From NCBI GenBank assembly GCA_963854835.1, contig OY978527.1:25995557-26059556 (forward strand): DNA of 64,000 nt. The letters run 5' to 3'. This stretch comes from Megamerina dolium. Lineage: Eukaryota > Arthropoda > Insecta > Diptera > Megamerinidae. Position 1 is the stretch's first letter. Each line of letters opens with the position of its first letter. Positions 22,077 through 31,715 of this stretch are shown piece by piece. The notes beneath the pieces were generated by a model, which did not search any database, was not told where the DNA came from, and saw only the letters and a program-made list of their open reading frames with translations. Position numbers and translations under genes: made by a program.

Positions 22077-25000
22077 TCATTTATCTTTGCTATAATCTCC
22101 TATGGTCCTTCCCAATGAGTGTAGTTTAGGGGACAGGCCTTTCTTTCGTTGTGGATTATGAAGCATTACAAGCTCTCCTTCATAGAACCCTTTTGAATTT
22201 GCTTTCAAGTCATACCTGGCCTTCATCTTATCGCTTATCATCTGCGACCGCTCTCTGATGAACTGATGTACTTCATCCAACTGTTCCCGCTTTTCACTAG
22301 TATAATTACCTTCGGTTAATCTCGTTGGTGTTACGACTCCAAATTTTAAATCAGCTGGCAGTCTTAACTCGTTTCCAAAAACTGCCATTGCCGGTGTAGT
22401 AGCCGTCGTATCATGTTGTGCGCATCGATATGCCATTAGGAACATTGGTATATGTACATCCCAGTCTCTTTGGTATTTATCTACGACTTTTCTCAAATAT
22501 TCCTCCAAGGTACGGTTAAATCGTTCTACCATGCCATCAGATTGTGGATGCAAAGGTGTTGTACGAGTTTTGTATATACCCAGCATACGGCATATCTCTT
22601 GGAATACAACTGATTCGAAATTTCGACCTTGGTCTGAGTGTAACTCCATCGGTACACCAAAACGAGTAACCCATTGGTTGACGAATACATCCGCAACTGT
22701 ACTAGCTTCCTGATTTGGAATGGGGTATACTTCAGGCCATTTACTGAAGTAATCTATAACCACCAGAACATACTTGTTTCCTGCGTTGCTTATTGGAAAT
22801 GGTCCAGCTATGTCCATAGAAATTCGCTCAAATGGAGCACCCACGGTGTATTGGTGCATCTTACCTCGACTTTTCTTAGTGGGACCTTTGGCCATTGCAC
22901 ATTGCTTACACTTCCGAATCCAATCAGCGACATGGTCATGACATCCAACCCAATAAAATCGTTTCTTTATTTTCTCGACGGTTTTGGTGATTCCCAAATG
23001 CCCTCCACTGGAGGCATTGTGATACTCAGCTATCACTTCATTTATTCTCGCCTTGGGTACCACTAGAAGATCATTAGTGATTTTTCCATCCTCACTTTCC
23101 CATGCTCGGAATAAACATCCGTCTCGTAAGTGCAGGCTTTGCCACTGCGCCCAGTATGCCTTTGCTATTGGACTCTCATTAGCCATTTCTTGCCAATCTG
23201 GTCGTATGCCCTGCTCCTTGTATTCCATAATCTTTACGAGATCTGGGTCGTTCCGCTGATCTTCTTGCACTCGTTCGGTGGTCCATGACTCCTCCGGCAA
23301 TATATTCGTAAGTCGTATGTCGACAATGTGCTCCTTGCTTTCCACTCGAGAACAATGTTTACATTCCATTTTGCAAGGACGACGAGATAGAGCATCCGCG
23401 TTGCCGTGATGTCCTCCTTTACGATGTTCGATGGTAAAATCATAACTCTGCAGCCTTTCAATCCAGCGCGCCAATTGTCCTTCTGGGTTTTTAAATTGCA
23501 ATAACCACCTTAGCGCTGAGTGGTCAGTTCGTAGATGAAATGACTGACCGTACAAGTATTTATGGAAATACTTTACACATTCCAGTATTGCGAGCAACTC
23601 TCTTCGTGTGACACAGTAATTTCTTTCTGGCTTCGACAGGATTTTACTGTAGTATGCTATTACTTTTTCTTGCCCATCTATGATCTGAGAGAGCACACCA
23701 CCTATTCCATAGCCACTCGCATCTGTGTCCAACACAAACTTTTGACCAGGTACTGGATACGCTAATATTGGTGCTGAACAGAGTTTTTCTTTCAGCTGTT
23801 CGAATGCTTTCTGTTGGTCCTCGCCCCACACAAATGGTTTGTTCTTTCTTGTCAACTCATGCAGACTGCTGGCGATGTTTGCAAATCCAGGAACAAATCG
23901 TCTATAGTAGGTGCATAAGCCTAGGAAGCTCCTTAGCTCGTGAAGATTCGACGGAATAGGCCATTCTTGAACTGCTGCTACTTTCTCCTCGTCGGTATGT
24001 ACCCCTTCTGTTGTTACTTTATGACCAAGATATTTAACTTCTTGCCTGAAGAGTGAACACTTTTTCATATTCAGTTTAAGCCCTGCTGATTGTATACGCT
24101 CAAATACTTCTTTCAACTTTTCCAGGTGGTCGTTAAAATCTTTTCCCATCACAATAATGTCATCGAGGTACACCAAGCACGTTTTCCATTGTAGTCCTCT
24201 GAGTACACGCTCCATCAGACGTTCGAAAGTAGCTGGCGCATTGCATAAGTCAAATGGCATAACTGTAAATTGCCATAGACCATCGCCAATACTGAAAGCT
24301 GTTTTCTCTTTGTCTTCCTTACCAAGTTCCACTTGCCAGTAGCCACTTTGCAAATCAAGAGTTGAGAAGCACTTCGCACCAGATAGTGTGTCCAGAGTGT
24401 CATCGATTCTTGGCAGTGGATAGCTGTCTTTTTTCGTAATATCATTTAGCTTTCTGTAATCCACACAGAATCGAGTACTTCCATCCTTCTTCTTTACCAG
24501 CACAACTGGTGAACTCCATGGACTCGCTGATGGTTCAATAACACCTTGTTTCTGCATATCGGAAATCAGCTTAATGGCTTCGTCTCTTTTGGCCAATGGA
24601 ACTCGTCGTGGTGTTTGACGAATTGGTCTAGAATCACCGGTGTCAATGTGATGCTCCACGATGGTTGTTCGTCCTCCAGTTTTTCCATTTGAAGAAAAGA
24701 TTGAACTGTACTTCACCAATAGTTGTAAAGCCTTTTCTTTTTGCTGGTTGGTAAGCCCGCCTGCCCATTCTTCCATCTGTGCTTTTATTTCCACTCTGAC
24801 AGTTCCTGATCTTCCACTTTTTATCGACGAACCCTTTTCGCAGTCTACTATGGCAGTAACTTCCTGGCAATGACCAATCACCATTCCTTTCTTCACAACT
24901 GTAGATGTATTAGTTGGATTTAAAATTCGCACTGGTACTATTCCATTTTCTTTAGGTTCTACTAACGTCCTACCAAGTATGATGTTTTTATTCGTTATTT

Positions 25001-25586
25001 CTTTATCTGCTTCCACCAGCCACAACTTGCCTGTCCCATCATCCACATTCATCTGTGCCCATATCACCGCTTCTGATTTTGCTGGAACCTCTTGGCGTTG
25101 ACATGCCAGTACTCGTTTGATGTTCCCACTACGCTTGTAACCGATGTTCAATGGTAGTTCGACATTTGCATAACGTAGTATCCGTTGATTCAAATCTAAC
25201 GTAAATCCGTTGTCAATCATAAAATCAGCACCAATTATTACGTCATCGATGATGTCGGCCACAATGAATTCATGTTCCCATGTGCAATTTCCAATAGATA
25301 CTCGTTTCTCTATCTTGCCCAGAATTTGTGCATCCTCACCCGTTGCTGTACGCAATTTTATTCCCATTAAAGGCTCAAACCTCTTTACCAAATCGCTCTT
25401 GATTATAGAATGTGATGCACCAGTGTCCAGGGTTAACATGAATTCCATATTGTCCAATTTTCCATCAATAGTCAAGCTGCTTGGCACACGCTGTAGTTGT
25501 GAAATGTGAATGATGGGGCAACCCACTGTTGGAGTCAGTTCACGCCCCGCTGAACTGACTCGATTTAGTTTAACGATGGATTTGTG
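22077..25586 (-). CDS. pol: Gypsy pol polyprotein (protease, RT, RNase H, integrase)
   Basis: The frame is open from 25586 to the stop at 22077; it has no suitable ATG, and its first in-frame codons overlap the end of gag, so it is expected as a gag-pol fusion by -1 frameshifting. Counting from 25526: aspartic protease LDTGAS (residues 33-38), reverse transcriptase with FCVDYRKLN and catalytic YLDD (24159-24170, about residue 453), RNase H with DTDASG (about 597), integrase zinc finger (H-H-C-C, about 836-878) and core D, D, E in MDIAGPF, SDQGRNFE and ERFNRTLEEY (about 903, 966, 997). The RT motif normally PFGLCNAP reads PFDLCNAP here, a Gly-to-Asp change. It would copy and insert the element. 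Confidence 0.93.
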   Translation of the reverse strand, partial: HKSIVKLNRVSSAGRELTPTVGCPIIHISQLQRVPSSLTIDGKLDNMEFMLTLDTGASHSIIKSDLVKRFEPLMGIKLRTATGEDAQILGKIEKRVSIGNCTWEHEFIVADIIDDVIIGADFMIDNGFTLDLNQRILRYANVELPLNIGYKRSGNIKRVLACQRQEVPAKSEAVIWAQMNVDDGTGKLWLVEADKEITNKNIILGRTLVEPKENGIVPVRILNPTNTSTVVKKGMVIGHCQEVTAIVDCEKGSSIKSGRSGTVRVEIKAQMEEWAGGLTNQQKEKALQLLVKYSSIFSSNGKTGGRTTIVEHHIDTGDSRPIRQTPRRVPLAKRDEAIKLISDMQKQGVIEPSASPWSSPVVLVKKKDGSTRFCVDYRKLNDITKKDSYPLPRIDDTLDTLSGAKCFSTLDLQSGYWQVELGKEDKEKTAFSIGDGLWQFTVMPFDLCNAPATFERLMERVLRGLQWKTCLVYLDDIIVMGKDFNDHLEKLKEVFERIQSAGLKLNMKKCSLFRQEVKYLGHKVTTEGVHTDEEKVAAVQEWPIPSNLHELRSFLGLCTYYRRFVPGFANIASSLHELTRKNKPFVWGEDQQKAFEQLKEKLCSAPILAYPVPGQKFVLDTDASGYGIGGVLSQIIDGQEKVIAYYSKILSKPERNYCVTRRELLAILECVKYFHKYLYGQSFHLRTDHSALRWLLQFKNPEGQLARWIERLQSYDFTIEHRKGGHHGNADALSRRPCKMECKHCSRVESKEHIVDIRLTNILPEESWTTERVQEDQRNDPDLVKIMEYKEQGIRPDWQEMANESPIAKAYWAQWQSLHLRDGCLFRAWESEDGKITNDLLVVPKARINEVIAEYHNASSGGHLGITKTVEKIKKRFYWVGCHDHVADWIRKCKQCAMAKGPTKKSRGKMHQYTVGAPFERISMDIAGPFPISNAGNKYVLVVIDYFSKWPEVYPIPNQEASTVADVFVNQWVTRFGVPMELHSDQGRNFESVVFQEICRMLGIYKTRTTPLHPQSDGMVERFNRTLEEYLRKVVDKYQRDWDVHIPMFLMAYRCAQHDTTATTPAMAVFGNELRLPADLKFGVVTPTRLTEGNYTSEKREQLDEVHQFIRERSQMISDKMKARYDLKANSKGFYEGELVMLHNPQRKKGLSPKLHSLGRTIGDYSKDK
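25532..25574 (-). promoter_or_regulatory. -1 ribosomal frameshift signal between gag and pol
   Basis: On the minus strand the heptamer GTTAAAC (25568-25574) lies in the gag frame as G TTA AAC and is followed at once by the gag stop TAA (25565-25567). After a 6 nt spacer comes a perfect 11 bp hairpin: GAGTCAGTTCA (25551-25561 read on the minus strand) pairing with TGAACTGACTC (25532-25542), with an 8 nt GC-rich loop. Slipping back one base leads straight into the open pol frame. The arrangement of slippery site, spacer and stem is the standard one for programmed -1 frameshifting. Confidence 0.85.
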
Positions 25587-26983
25587 TTAGTGGAGCGATC
25601 GCTATCCACCTTATTCTCCTTCTTTTGTCTTCCTGGAGAATTCGATCTTGATCGCTTTCGTCGTAGACGGCAGTCACGCGCCATGTGTCCTGGTTTGTCA
25701 CAAATGAAGCACTTACCAGTAAACTTGTTTTCGCGTCGACCTGTTGTTCTTCCTTCAGGCTGAACTACTGATTTTACTGCCTGACGCACTACTTCAACCA
25801 GATCTGTTGTTTCTGTTTCTAATTGGCGTACCCGTGGCATTGGTCGACACATGAAACTGGCGGCTTCAAACGTCAAGGCACTACTGACTGTTTCGGCATA
25901 AGTATTCCTGGGTGACATGACTAGGGCACGCTTTGTCTCTCCATCACGTATGCCATCTATGAATGCCTCTATTTTTATTTTTTCGAAGAACTCTTCCGAA
26001 TTACCGGAGAACGCTAGATAACATAAGCGCTCAATATCGGAAGCGAATTCCTGAATTCTCTCATTACTCCGTTGCACTCGCGATCTCAATTCCACTCGAT
26101 GTAATTGACTCTTGTATTCATTTCCATATTTCCGCTGGAGTGTGTCCATCAGTGACTGATAGCTACCACGATCTTTCTCTGGAATCATCTGTAACACCTC
26201 GGAAGCATTACCTTTTAATGCGACTATTAAAGCAGCAGTCTTGTCGCTATCATCCCATTGATTCTTCGAAGCTGTTGTCTCGAATTGAAGCTTGAAGATA
26301 TTGAATGGCGTGCTTCCGTCAAATGTTGGTGACTTTAGTTTGATTGTACTTGAATCTCTAATCACTGATGTGGCTGGTCCATTTATTTTTAGTTGATTGA
26401 GTTCGTGCTGTAATTTCTCGAACTTATCTTCCCAGTCGTCGACATGTTCCTTCAGCTTATCATCCAACTCATCCACGTGTTCTTTCAGCTCTGTGACTTT
26501 GTCATTAATAGCTCCGGAAATTTCCTGAAATCTAAGTTCAATTCCTTTTTGTAGATTTTCGATGACGTGTTCTTGGCGAGCCGAATGTTCTTGAAACTTG
26601 TAGTCAATTGTTTTCTGGAATTCTCCCATAGCGTTTTCTTGGCGGGACGAACCTTCTTGAATTTTCATACGCAATTCAGCCGAATGTTCTTGAAGCTTGG
26701 AGCCAATGCGAGAAGCATTTTGTTGTAACTGTTGTTGCATCATGGTTTTCATAAATTCCATGAGTTGACCACTCGAATCTACCTTGCTCTCTTCCTCAGC
26801 GTGCACAACTGCTTGTATATCGGCTTCCTCGAAGAACTCATGTTCTTCTACATTAATTCCCTTAGCCTCCATAGCTTGCCTCAGCCTCACCAGCAGTTCT
26901 GCCTTTGCACCTGATGACGATAGATTCATCTCTACCAACAGCTTTTTAAGCTGGTCCACTTTTAGTTGGTCAATTTTCACCAT
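25565..26983 (-). CDS. gag: Gypsy gag protein with SAP-like N-terminus and CCHC knuckle
   Basis: 472 codons, open. Residues about 5-40 look like a SAP (helix-extension-helix DNA-binding) motif (LKVDQLKKLLVEMNLSSSG and following). Residues about 90-200 are rich in Glu, Gln and Lys in a repeating pattern around HSA, QEN and LKEHVDE words, probably coiled coil. A retrotransposon gag domain follows (FKLQFETTA, LKGNASEVL). A zinc knuckle CFICDKPGHMARDC is at about 423-436, followed by a basic tail. Gag forms the particle and binds element RNA. The ATG at 26983 lies just inside the primer-binding site. Confidence 0.92.
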   Translation of the reverse strand: MVKIDQLKVDQLKKLLVEMNLSSSGAKAELLVRLRQAMEAKGINVEEHEFFEEADIQAVVHAEEESKVDSSGQLMEFMKTMMQQQLQQNASRIGSKLQEHSAELRMKIQEGSSRQENAMGEFQKTIDYKFQEHSARQEHVIENLQKGIELRFQEISGAINDKVTELKEHVDELDDKLKEHVDDWEDKFEKLQHELNQLKINGPATSVIRDSSTIKLKSPTFDGSTPFNIFKLQFETTASKNQWDDSDKTAALIVALKGNASEVLQMIPEKDRGSYQSLMDTLQRKYGNEYKSQLHRVELRSRVQRSNERIQEFASDIERLCYLAFSGNSEEFFEKIKIEAFIDGIRDGETKRALVMSPRNTYAETVSSALTFEAASFMCRPMPRVRQLETETTDLVEVVRQAVKSVVQPEGRTTGRRENKFTGKCFICDKPGHMARDCRLRRKRSRSNSPGRQKKENKVDSDRSTNTNPSLN

Positions 26984-26993
26984 CTTTACAGAA

Positions 26994-27010
26994 TCCCACT
27001 TCTGACACCA
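26994..27010 (-). promoter_or_regulatory. tRNA primer-binding site of the Gypsy element
   Basis: On the plus strand this reads TCCCACTTCTGACACCA, ending in CCA like the 3' end of a tRNA, 2 nt inside the 5' LTR. A tRNA-Leu primer is my guess from memory of mdg3-type elements. Confidence 0.75.
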
Positions 27011-27012
27011 AT

Positions 27013-27445
27013 TGTTACGTTTTTATTCTGTGAACGTTTAATTCTATTTGAATTACCTTGTTCGATCACTGGATTCTGTTAATGATAACTGCACACTTAT
27101 TTTATACAACTATATACAGCAACAATTTATTTAATAATCTCTATTTACAATCAACTCTGTTTACAATCAACTATTTACTATAACACTTAAATGTACTTGC
27201 AACTTTTGCCTCTGTATCAATGTTTTCGCAATCACGTTCGGAATTAGATTGATTTTCCTTCTCAACACTGGCTCTATTTATACTCTGTTGGCAACACCCC
27301 AGAATCTTCCTTTATCGAGATTCTTCTCTTCCTTTCTGGTTGGCTTGTTCTGGTTATCGTTTATTTCTTTTTGTTGACATTCGTTTCGATGCTGCCAATA
27401 GTGTCAGTCACAATAGTGATGAGTAACCAACTATCGATACTCGTT

Positions 27446-27448
<3 letters not shown>
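27013..27448 (-). repeat. 5' LTR of the Gypsy element
   Basis: 436 bp. It differs from the left LTR at about two sites (CTGCACAC versus CTGTACAC; GCCTCTG versus GCCTCAG). It should carry the promoter. Confidence 0.95.
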
Positions 27449-27499
<51 letters not shown>

Positions 27500-27531
27500 T
27501 TGCTCGAATATCCATCTTTTTCTTTTATTTC

Positions 27532-27613
<82 letters not shown>
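27449..27613. repeat. (AT)n tracts separated by an element-end word
   Basis: (AT)n at 27449-27495 and 27536-27613 flank one copy of a 39 bp word (27496-27534) that recurs at 27614. Confidence 0.9.
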
Positions 27614-27618
<5 letters not shown>

Positions 27619-28160
27619 TTGCTCGAATATCCATCTTTTTCTTTTATTTCCACTATTTTGTATGGGAGCTACATTAAGAAGTAGACGTGGCTCACCAGTT
27701 TTTTGAGGAACAATTTTTGCTTATAATGCTAATCTACACCTAAAATATGGTTGAATTTGACGAAGTATTTTGCAAGTTATGGGTGGTTTAAGAGGTTTTT
27801 AAGATGATTTCATGACTTAGTAGTGGTCCTGGCTTGCTTCATTCTTATAAATCTAATTATCTTTACAATATTTATCCACACCTTTAATTTTGCCAGATTA
27901 TTTTCGACTACCATATTAATCTAAATGCCAATTTTAGTTATTCTATACAGTAGATTGCAGAAATTACAGCTATTTCAACTTAAAAGAAATTCATTCATTT
28001 TGTATGGGGCCTACTATAAACAGTGGGCGTGGCTCGACTTTTTCTTCTGAATCTAGTTATCTTTACAATGCTAATCGACAACGTAAATATGGTTGTAAGT
28101 TATGGAGGTTAAAAAATTGTTTTAATTTCCGCATCTTATGAACCTTATATTGAAAAGCTG
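27496..28160 (-). repeat. Decayed minus-strand copy of the 297 bp-unit element
   Basis: The reverse complement of 27614-27652 matches the 3' part of the element near 6509-6544 (GTGGAAATAAAAGAAAA...TGGATATTCGAG). Words such as TTTGTATGGGGCC and GTGGGCGTGGCTC at 28000-28035 show half-units in inverted orientation. Too diverged to count units. Confidence 0.7.
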
Positions 28161-28498
28161 TTATACCTTTTTTCACTTTATTACTTTATGATTAATAGTT
28201 GGTTTTTCAAATATTTTGTATGTTGTCGCAACCAAGACCAGAAATAAATCATATTCATGTTTATAGATTAAAAAAATACGGGTCAGAAGAAAGTGTCTGT
28301 TAACTACTACAGCCCGCGAAGTGAAATTTATTCTGGCCCACATTATAAAAATGTTTCCCACCCATGGTATAGAGTGTGGCCACTACAAAAATCTTGCTTA
28401 CTCTGGACGGCAAGAAAACGAATTCTATGCAAAACGACAATTTGGCAATTAGCAATTTGGCCGAGCTTCTTTTACAGTGCTTTTGAAAGTTTTAACTT
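28161..28498. other. Non-coding stretch
   Basis: No gene or repeat recognised. Confidence 0.5.
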
Positions 28499-28722
28499 CT
28501 GGACAGTATTATAAGAGACCTACTTATATTAGCCGGTTCCGAACGGCAGAACCTTAGTGACATGGAGCTTTGACATAGAGTTCCCTTAGAAGTGTGTTCA
28601 TGATAAATTGTTACTGCAATTGCTTGCCGAAGGTCCTATTCCAAAGAAAAATCTTTTCAATATTAAAGATGATGTTTCAACCGGAGACGACAACACACTA
28701 ACCACTGCGCTACAACAACCTG
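28499..28722 (-). mobile_element. tRNA-derived SINE, copy 3, partial
   Basis: Body words GCCGTTCGGAACCGGCTA and the A-box region (CCACTGCGCTA on the plus strand) are present. The anticodon-arm part is deleted and the tail is missing. Confidence 0.75.
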
Positions 28723-28830
28723 ACGTGTTGTGGTTAGCAACCGTGTTACGGATATAGCTCTCTACATTAGTAAATCCATGTAGTTCTATTCTAGAGGGGG
28801 ACCGTAGCTTTTAAGTACCATCATGTACTT

Positions 28831-28912
28831 GGACACACAGGCCAAATTGCTGGCCTAAGTGTGTCCATGTAAAGGGTGGCCGCGTAACCTAACTCAACTA
28901 ACTCAAGGTGAC
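28831..28912 (+). repeat. SINE tail fragment within a short palindrome
   Basis: GGCCTAAGTGTGTCC at 28852-28866 and a tail of CCTAACTCAACTAACTC match the SINE 3' end in plus orientation. The preceding GGACACACAGGCC makes an imperfect inverted repeat with it. Confidence 0.6.
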
Positions 28913-29199
28913 ACGCTCCTTGTACGTGTGATAACTAAGAAAATTTTTAGCTCATCTGCATGAAATTTCCGATAAATCTTTGCCATTCAAAAATGGGTAT
29001 TTGTTGATTTATCAAATTTTTTGTGGCGTCTTCCACATTGTCAATTCTTCTTAATGGAATATATTGCGCTTCTCTTTGAAAATTATACTTTAAGTTTTGC
29101 ACGACATTGGCTGCATCAATCGGTTTTTTCAAGACCGTATACAGTGGTCTAATTCATTTCACGCAGTAATGCATTTCGTGGTTATTTGGTACTCACCTT
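28913..29199. other. Unassigned stretch with a short minus-strand frame
   Basis: A 61-codon minus-strand frame (28947-29132) lies next to the mariner fragment, but I cannot match it to a transposase C-terminus. Confidence 0.3.
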
Positions 29200-29575
29200 T
29201 TTACAGATGTTAATGCGAAGCTCTTTTTCAATGAAATTTATACTTTTTTAACCGATCGAGATGTGACAAGTTGGAGGCATCGTTTTGAAATGCCATCAAT
29301 ATCAGTAATGTCTCTAATAGTTAATCGATAATTTTTTCAAAACAACTCCTTTGATTTAATTAACGTCATTCTCATAAGCTGTCACTGAAGGTCGTATTCG
29401 GATCGTTGATCATTTTCAGCGATTTTTACCCTTCTTAGATGCCTTTATAGCACTTAAAAATATTTATTCTTTACATGCACGTATCACCCGAAAGTCCTTT
29501 TGCACCATTTCACTTATCTGGGTTGCTGATAATTTATTTCGCAAATAAAAATTGAATGTAAATTCAATTTTTCGG
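29200..29575 (-). pseudogene. Mariner-like transposase N-terminal fragment
   Basis: Across stops and shifts the minus strand encodes FYLRNKLSATQISEMVQKDF, RLTIRDITDIDGIS and FIEKELRINIC. These match the helix-turn-helix DNA-binding half of mariner transposases, where similar ...NRRLTIREL...GIS and FFEKERRVNIC blocks occur. No catalytic half is present. A SINE (copy 4) abuts it at about 29576. Confidence 0.6.
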
Positions 29576-29898
29576 CTCTCTGGCCGAGCTTCTCTTCCAT
29601 TACTGTTGTGCCTGTTAAATTTGGACAGTATTAGAAGAGATCTACGTTTATTAGCCGGTTTCGAACGGAAGAACTCTTGCGACATCACTTTTTCTGAGTT
29701 TTATCACTTGGTTCTTTTAGAAGCTTTTCCATGACAAATTTTATTGCCGGAAGAATTGCCAATTGCTTACCAACAGGTGGGTACCGTTCGAAAGAGAAAT
29801 CTTTTTTATTTTAAATTTGGTATGCTTCAGCCGGAGATTGAACTCACGATTTACAGATCAGAATTCCAACACACTAACCACTGAGCTACGGCACCCAC
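29576..29898 (-). mobile_element. tRNA-derived SINE, copy 4
   Basis: Minus-strand copy with an A box (TAGCTCAGTGG, near 29880-29890), a B-box-like region and a complete body. The tail is cut just after GAAGAGAAGCTCGGCCA, so the LINE-like 3' end is missing. Confidence 0.8.
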
Positions 29899-30093
29899 TG
29901 ATATTTTTACTTACTAATATTTTGTCGTGTCAAATGTCAGAATAATTTGTATTAGATCAGTTTCGATTTTAATTTAAATTAATTAGTGATATAAATGAGA
30001 ACAGATTATGACTAGAAGTAGTATTAGATAATTAATTATGACCTTAGTTCCAAACCAAGTAGACAAGTAAATAGTTTTAGTAATACTAATCTA
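29899..30093. other. Non-coding stretch
   Basis: AT-rich sequence; nothing recognised. Confidence 0.5.
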
Positions 30094-31713
30094 CAGTCAG
30101 GGACTAAAGTTTAAATACACCCATAAAACATCGCTTTAAATAAAAATAAAGCATTTTAACACAAATGTAAGTATGCAGTTTATTTTTAGTTGAATAATGA
30201 CCAATATCGAAAACCAAAACAATTCACTTTTTTTCATAGATAACTTAAAATTCATCAAAAACTAAAAAAATACATGGGACAAAAGTTTAAATACAATACA
30301 AAATTTTCTTTCTTTAGCTGATTTTAGCTTAATTAAAAAACGTTAAACTTAAATTAATATTTGGTAGGTACGCCTTGAGCTTCAATGACTGCCTGCAGAC
30401 GACGTGGCATAGACAGAACCAAATTTTCTGTTTCGGATGTGCTGATTTCTGGCCAGGCCTTTTTCAGAGCCTCTTTAAGGGATTCTTTGTTCTTTAAAGC
30501 TGCGCGATTGATTTTTCGGTCCAATAATTCCCAAGCGTGTTCAATTGGGTTTAAGTCCGGTGATTGGGGAGGACTACAGAGCTGACGTGGAGCATAATAC
30601 AGCAACCAGTCCTTCACCAAATGCGCGGTATGCTTAGGGTCGTTGTCATGTTGAAATATCCAACTTCTTCCCAGACCCAAGCTATCCACAGAAGGCTGCG
30701 AATTTTGTTCGAATATACTTTTATACATGTGTTTGTCCATTATTCCATCGATAAAAGCCAAGTGTCCCACGCCAGCTGCTGCAATTGCTCCCCAAACCAT
30801 CACACTACCGCCCCCATGTTTAACGGTTGGTATTAAATTTTTGGTTTGAAGTGCTGTGCCGGGCTTGCGCCAAATTTTTGCGCGACCATCGCTGCCAAAA
30901 ATATTAAATTTAGATTCATCTGTGAATAAGACTCTTCGCCAAAAGTCCTCATCCATATCCTTGTACTTGTTTGCAAAATCCAGACGAAGTTGTCTATTTT
31001 TTTCAGAAATAAGCGGTTTTTTACGTAGAACTCTGCTTCGATAGCCGTTATACCGTAAAGCTCTTTGTACTGTTTTTGGGTGAACATGTTTGCCTGACAC
31101 CGCAGCAATACTACCGGCTAACTTTGGCGCACTTATTTTTGGATTTTTGTCCACTTCTCTTAGGATAAGGTTTACATCTCGGCGAGAAAGTTTTTTTGGT
31201 CGACCAGTTCTGGGCCTATTTTCCACTGTTTTGTAAGTTTTATATTTTCTTATTACGTTTTGCACACTTGCACAGGACAAATTCAAAATTTTTCCTATAT
31301 CACGGTAGGATTTGCTTTCTTTAAAGTGTTTAATTATTAAATCTTTAACACCAGACTCTATTTGTTTTCCTTTGCCCATTATTTTGCTTTCAAGTCTACC
31401 GACAACGATGAAATCACTAATAATACTGAATAAATATGCGTAAGTGAAGAAAGCAAAAAAAATATAACGGTACTTTTCCAAAGAAATTGCAAAAACACGT
31501 GTTTTCTTGTATTGTATTTAAACTTTTGTCCAACGTATTTTTTGAGTTTTTGATTAATTTACAGTTATCTATGCGACAAATACAAATTTTTTGTTATTGT
31601 GTTTGCTTACTGATAGACTGCAAAAAAACTGCTTACTTAGATTTTCGCAGCAATGCTTTATACGAGTTAAAATTAAGATTTGTGGGGTGTATTTAAACTT
31701 TAGTCCCTGACTG
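30094..31713 (-). mobile_element. Tc1-type DNA transposon A, apparently intact, IR/DR ends
   Basis: 1620 bp bounded by TA on both sides (30092-30093 and 31714-31715). The first 29 bp of each end are perfect inverted repeats starting CAGTCAGGGACTAAAG. A second copy of the inner word GGGACAAAAGTTTAAATACA lies about 180 bp inside each end (30276-30301 and 31508-31532, the latter diverged in its first bases), giving the IR/DR layout known from Sleeping Beauty-like Tc1 elements. One open transposase frame fills the middle. Confidence 0.93.
30354..31379 (-). CDS. Tc1-type transposase A (DD34E), intact
   Basis: 341 codons starting at MGKGKQ (31379), the usual Tc1 transposase length; a longer in-frame start at 31481 is possible but unnecessary. 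Two helix-turn-helix motifs occupy about residues 1-110, with a GRPKK hook near 59-63 between them. The catalytic triad is D154 (FTDES), D245 (FQHDNDPKH) and E280 (LNPIE), with 34 residues between the last two. The enzyme binds the ends and moves the element by cut and paste into TA. No stop or frameshift is seen, so it could be active. Confidence 0.93.
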   Translation of the reverse strand: MGKGKQIESGVKDLIIKHFKESKSYRDIGKILNLSCASVQNVIRKYKTYKTVENRPRTGRPKKLSRRDVNLILREVDKNPKISAPKLAGSIAAVSGKHVHPKTVQRALRYNGYRSRVLRKKPLISEKNRQLRLDFANKYKDMDEDFWRRVLFTDESKFNIFGSDGRAKIWRKPGTALQTKNLIPTVKHGGGSVMVWGAIAAAGVGHLAFIDGIMDKHMYKSIFEQNSQPSVDSLGLGRSWIFQHDNDPKHTAHLVKDWLLYYAPRQLCSPPQSPDLNPIEHAWELLDRKINRAALKNKESLKEALKKAWPEISTSETENLVLSMPRRLQAVIEAQGVPTKY

Positions 31714-31715
31714 TA

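Larger units (their letters stand above)
21509..27448 (-). mobile_element. Ty3/Gypsy LTR retrotransposon, complete and young
   Basis: Two 436 bp LTRs (21509-21944 and 27013-27448) that differ at only two positions I could see. Inside are a tRNA primer-binding site, gag, pol in the -1 frame and a polypurine tract, with no third (env) gene. Both flanks are (AT)n, consistent with a 4 bp ATAT target duplication. Gag and pol are open throughout. This is the best-preserved LTR element in the window and may be recently active. Lineage is uncertain; the apparent tRNA-Leu-type primer site recalls mdg3-like elements. Confidence 0.95.

Noticed and set aside
28947..29132. Mariner C-terminus on the minus strand
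   Set aside because: Lies in the expected place but shows no motif of the mariner catalytic half.
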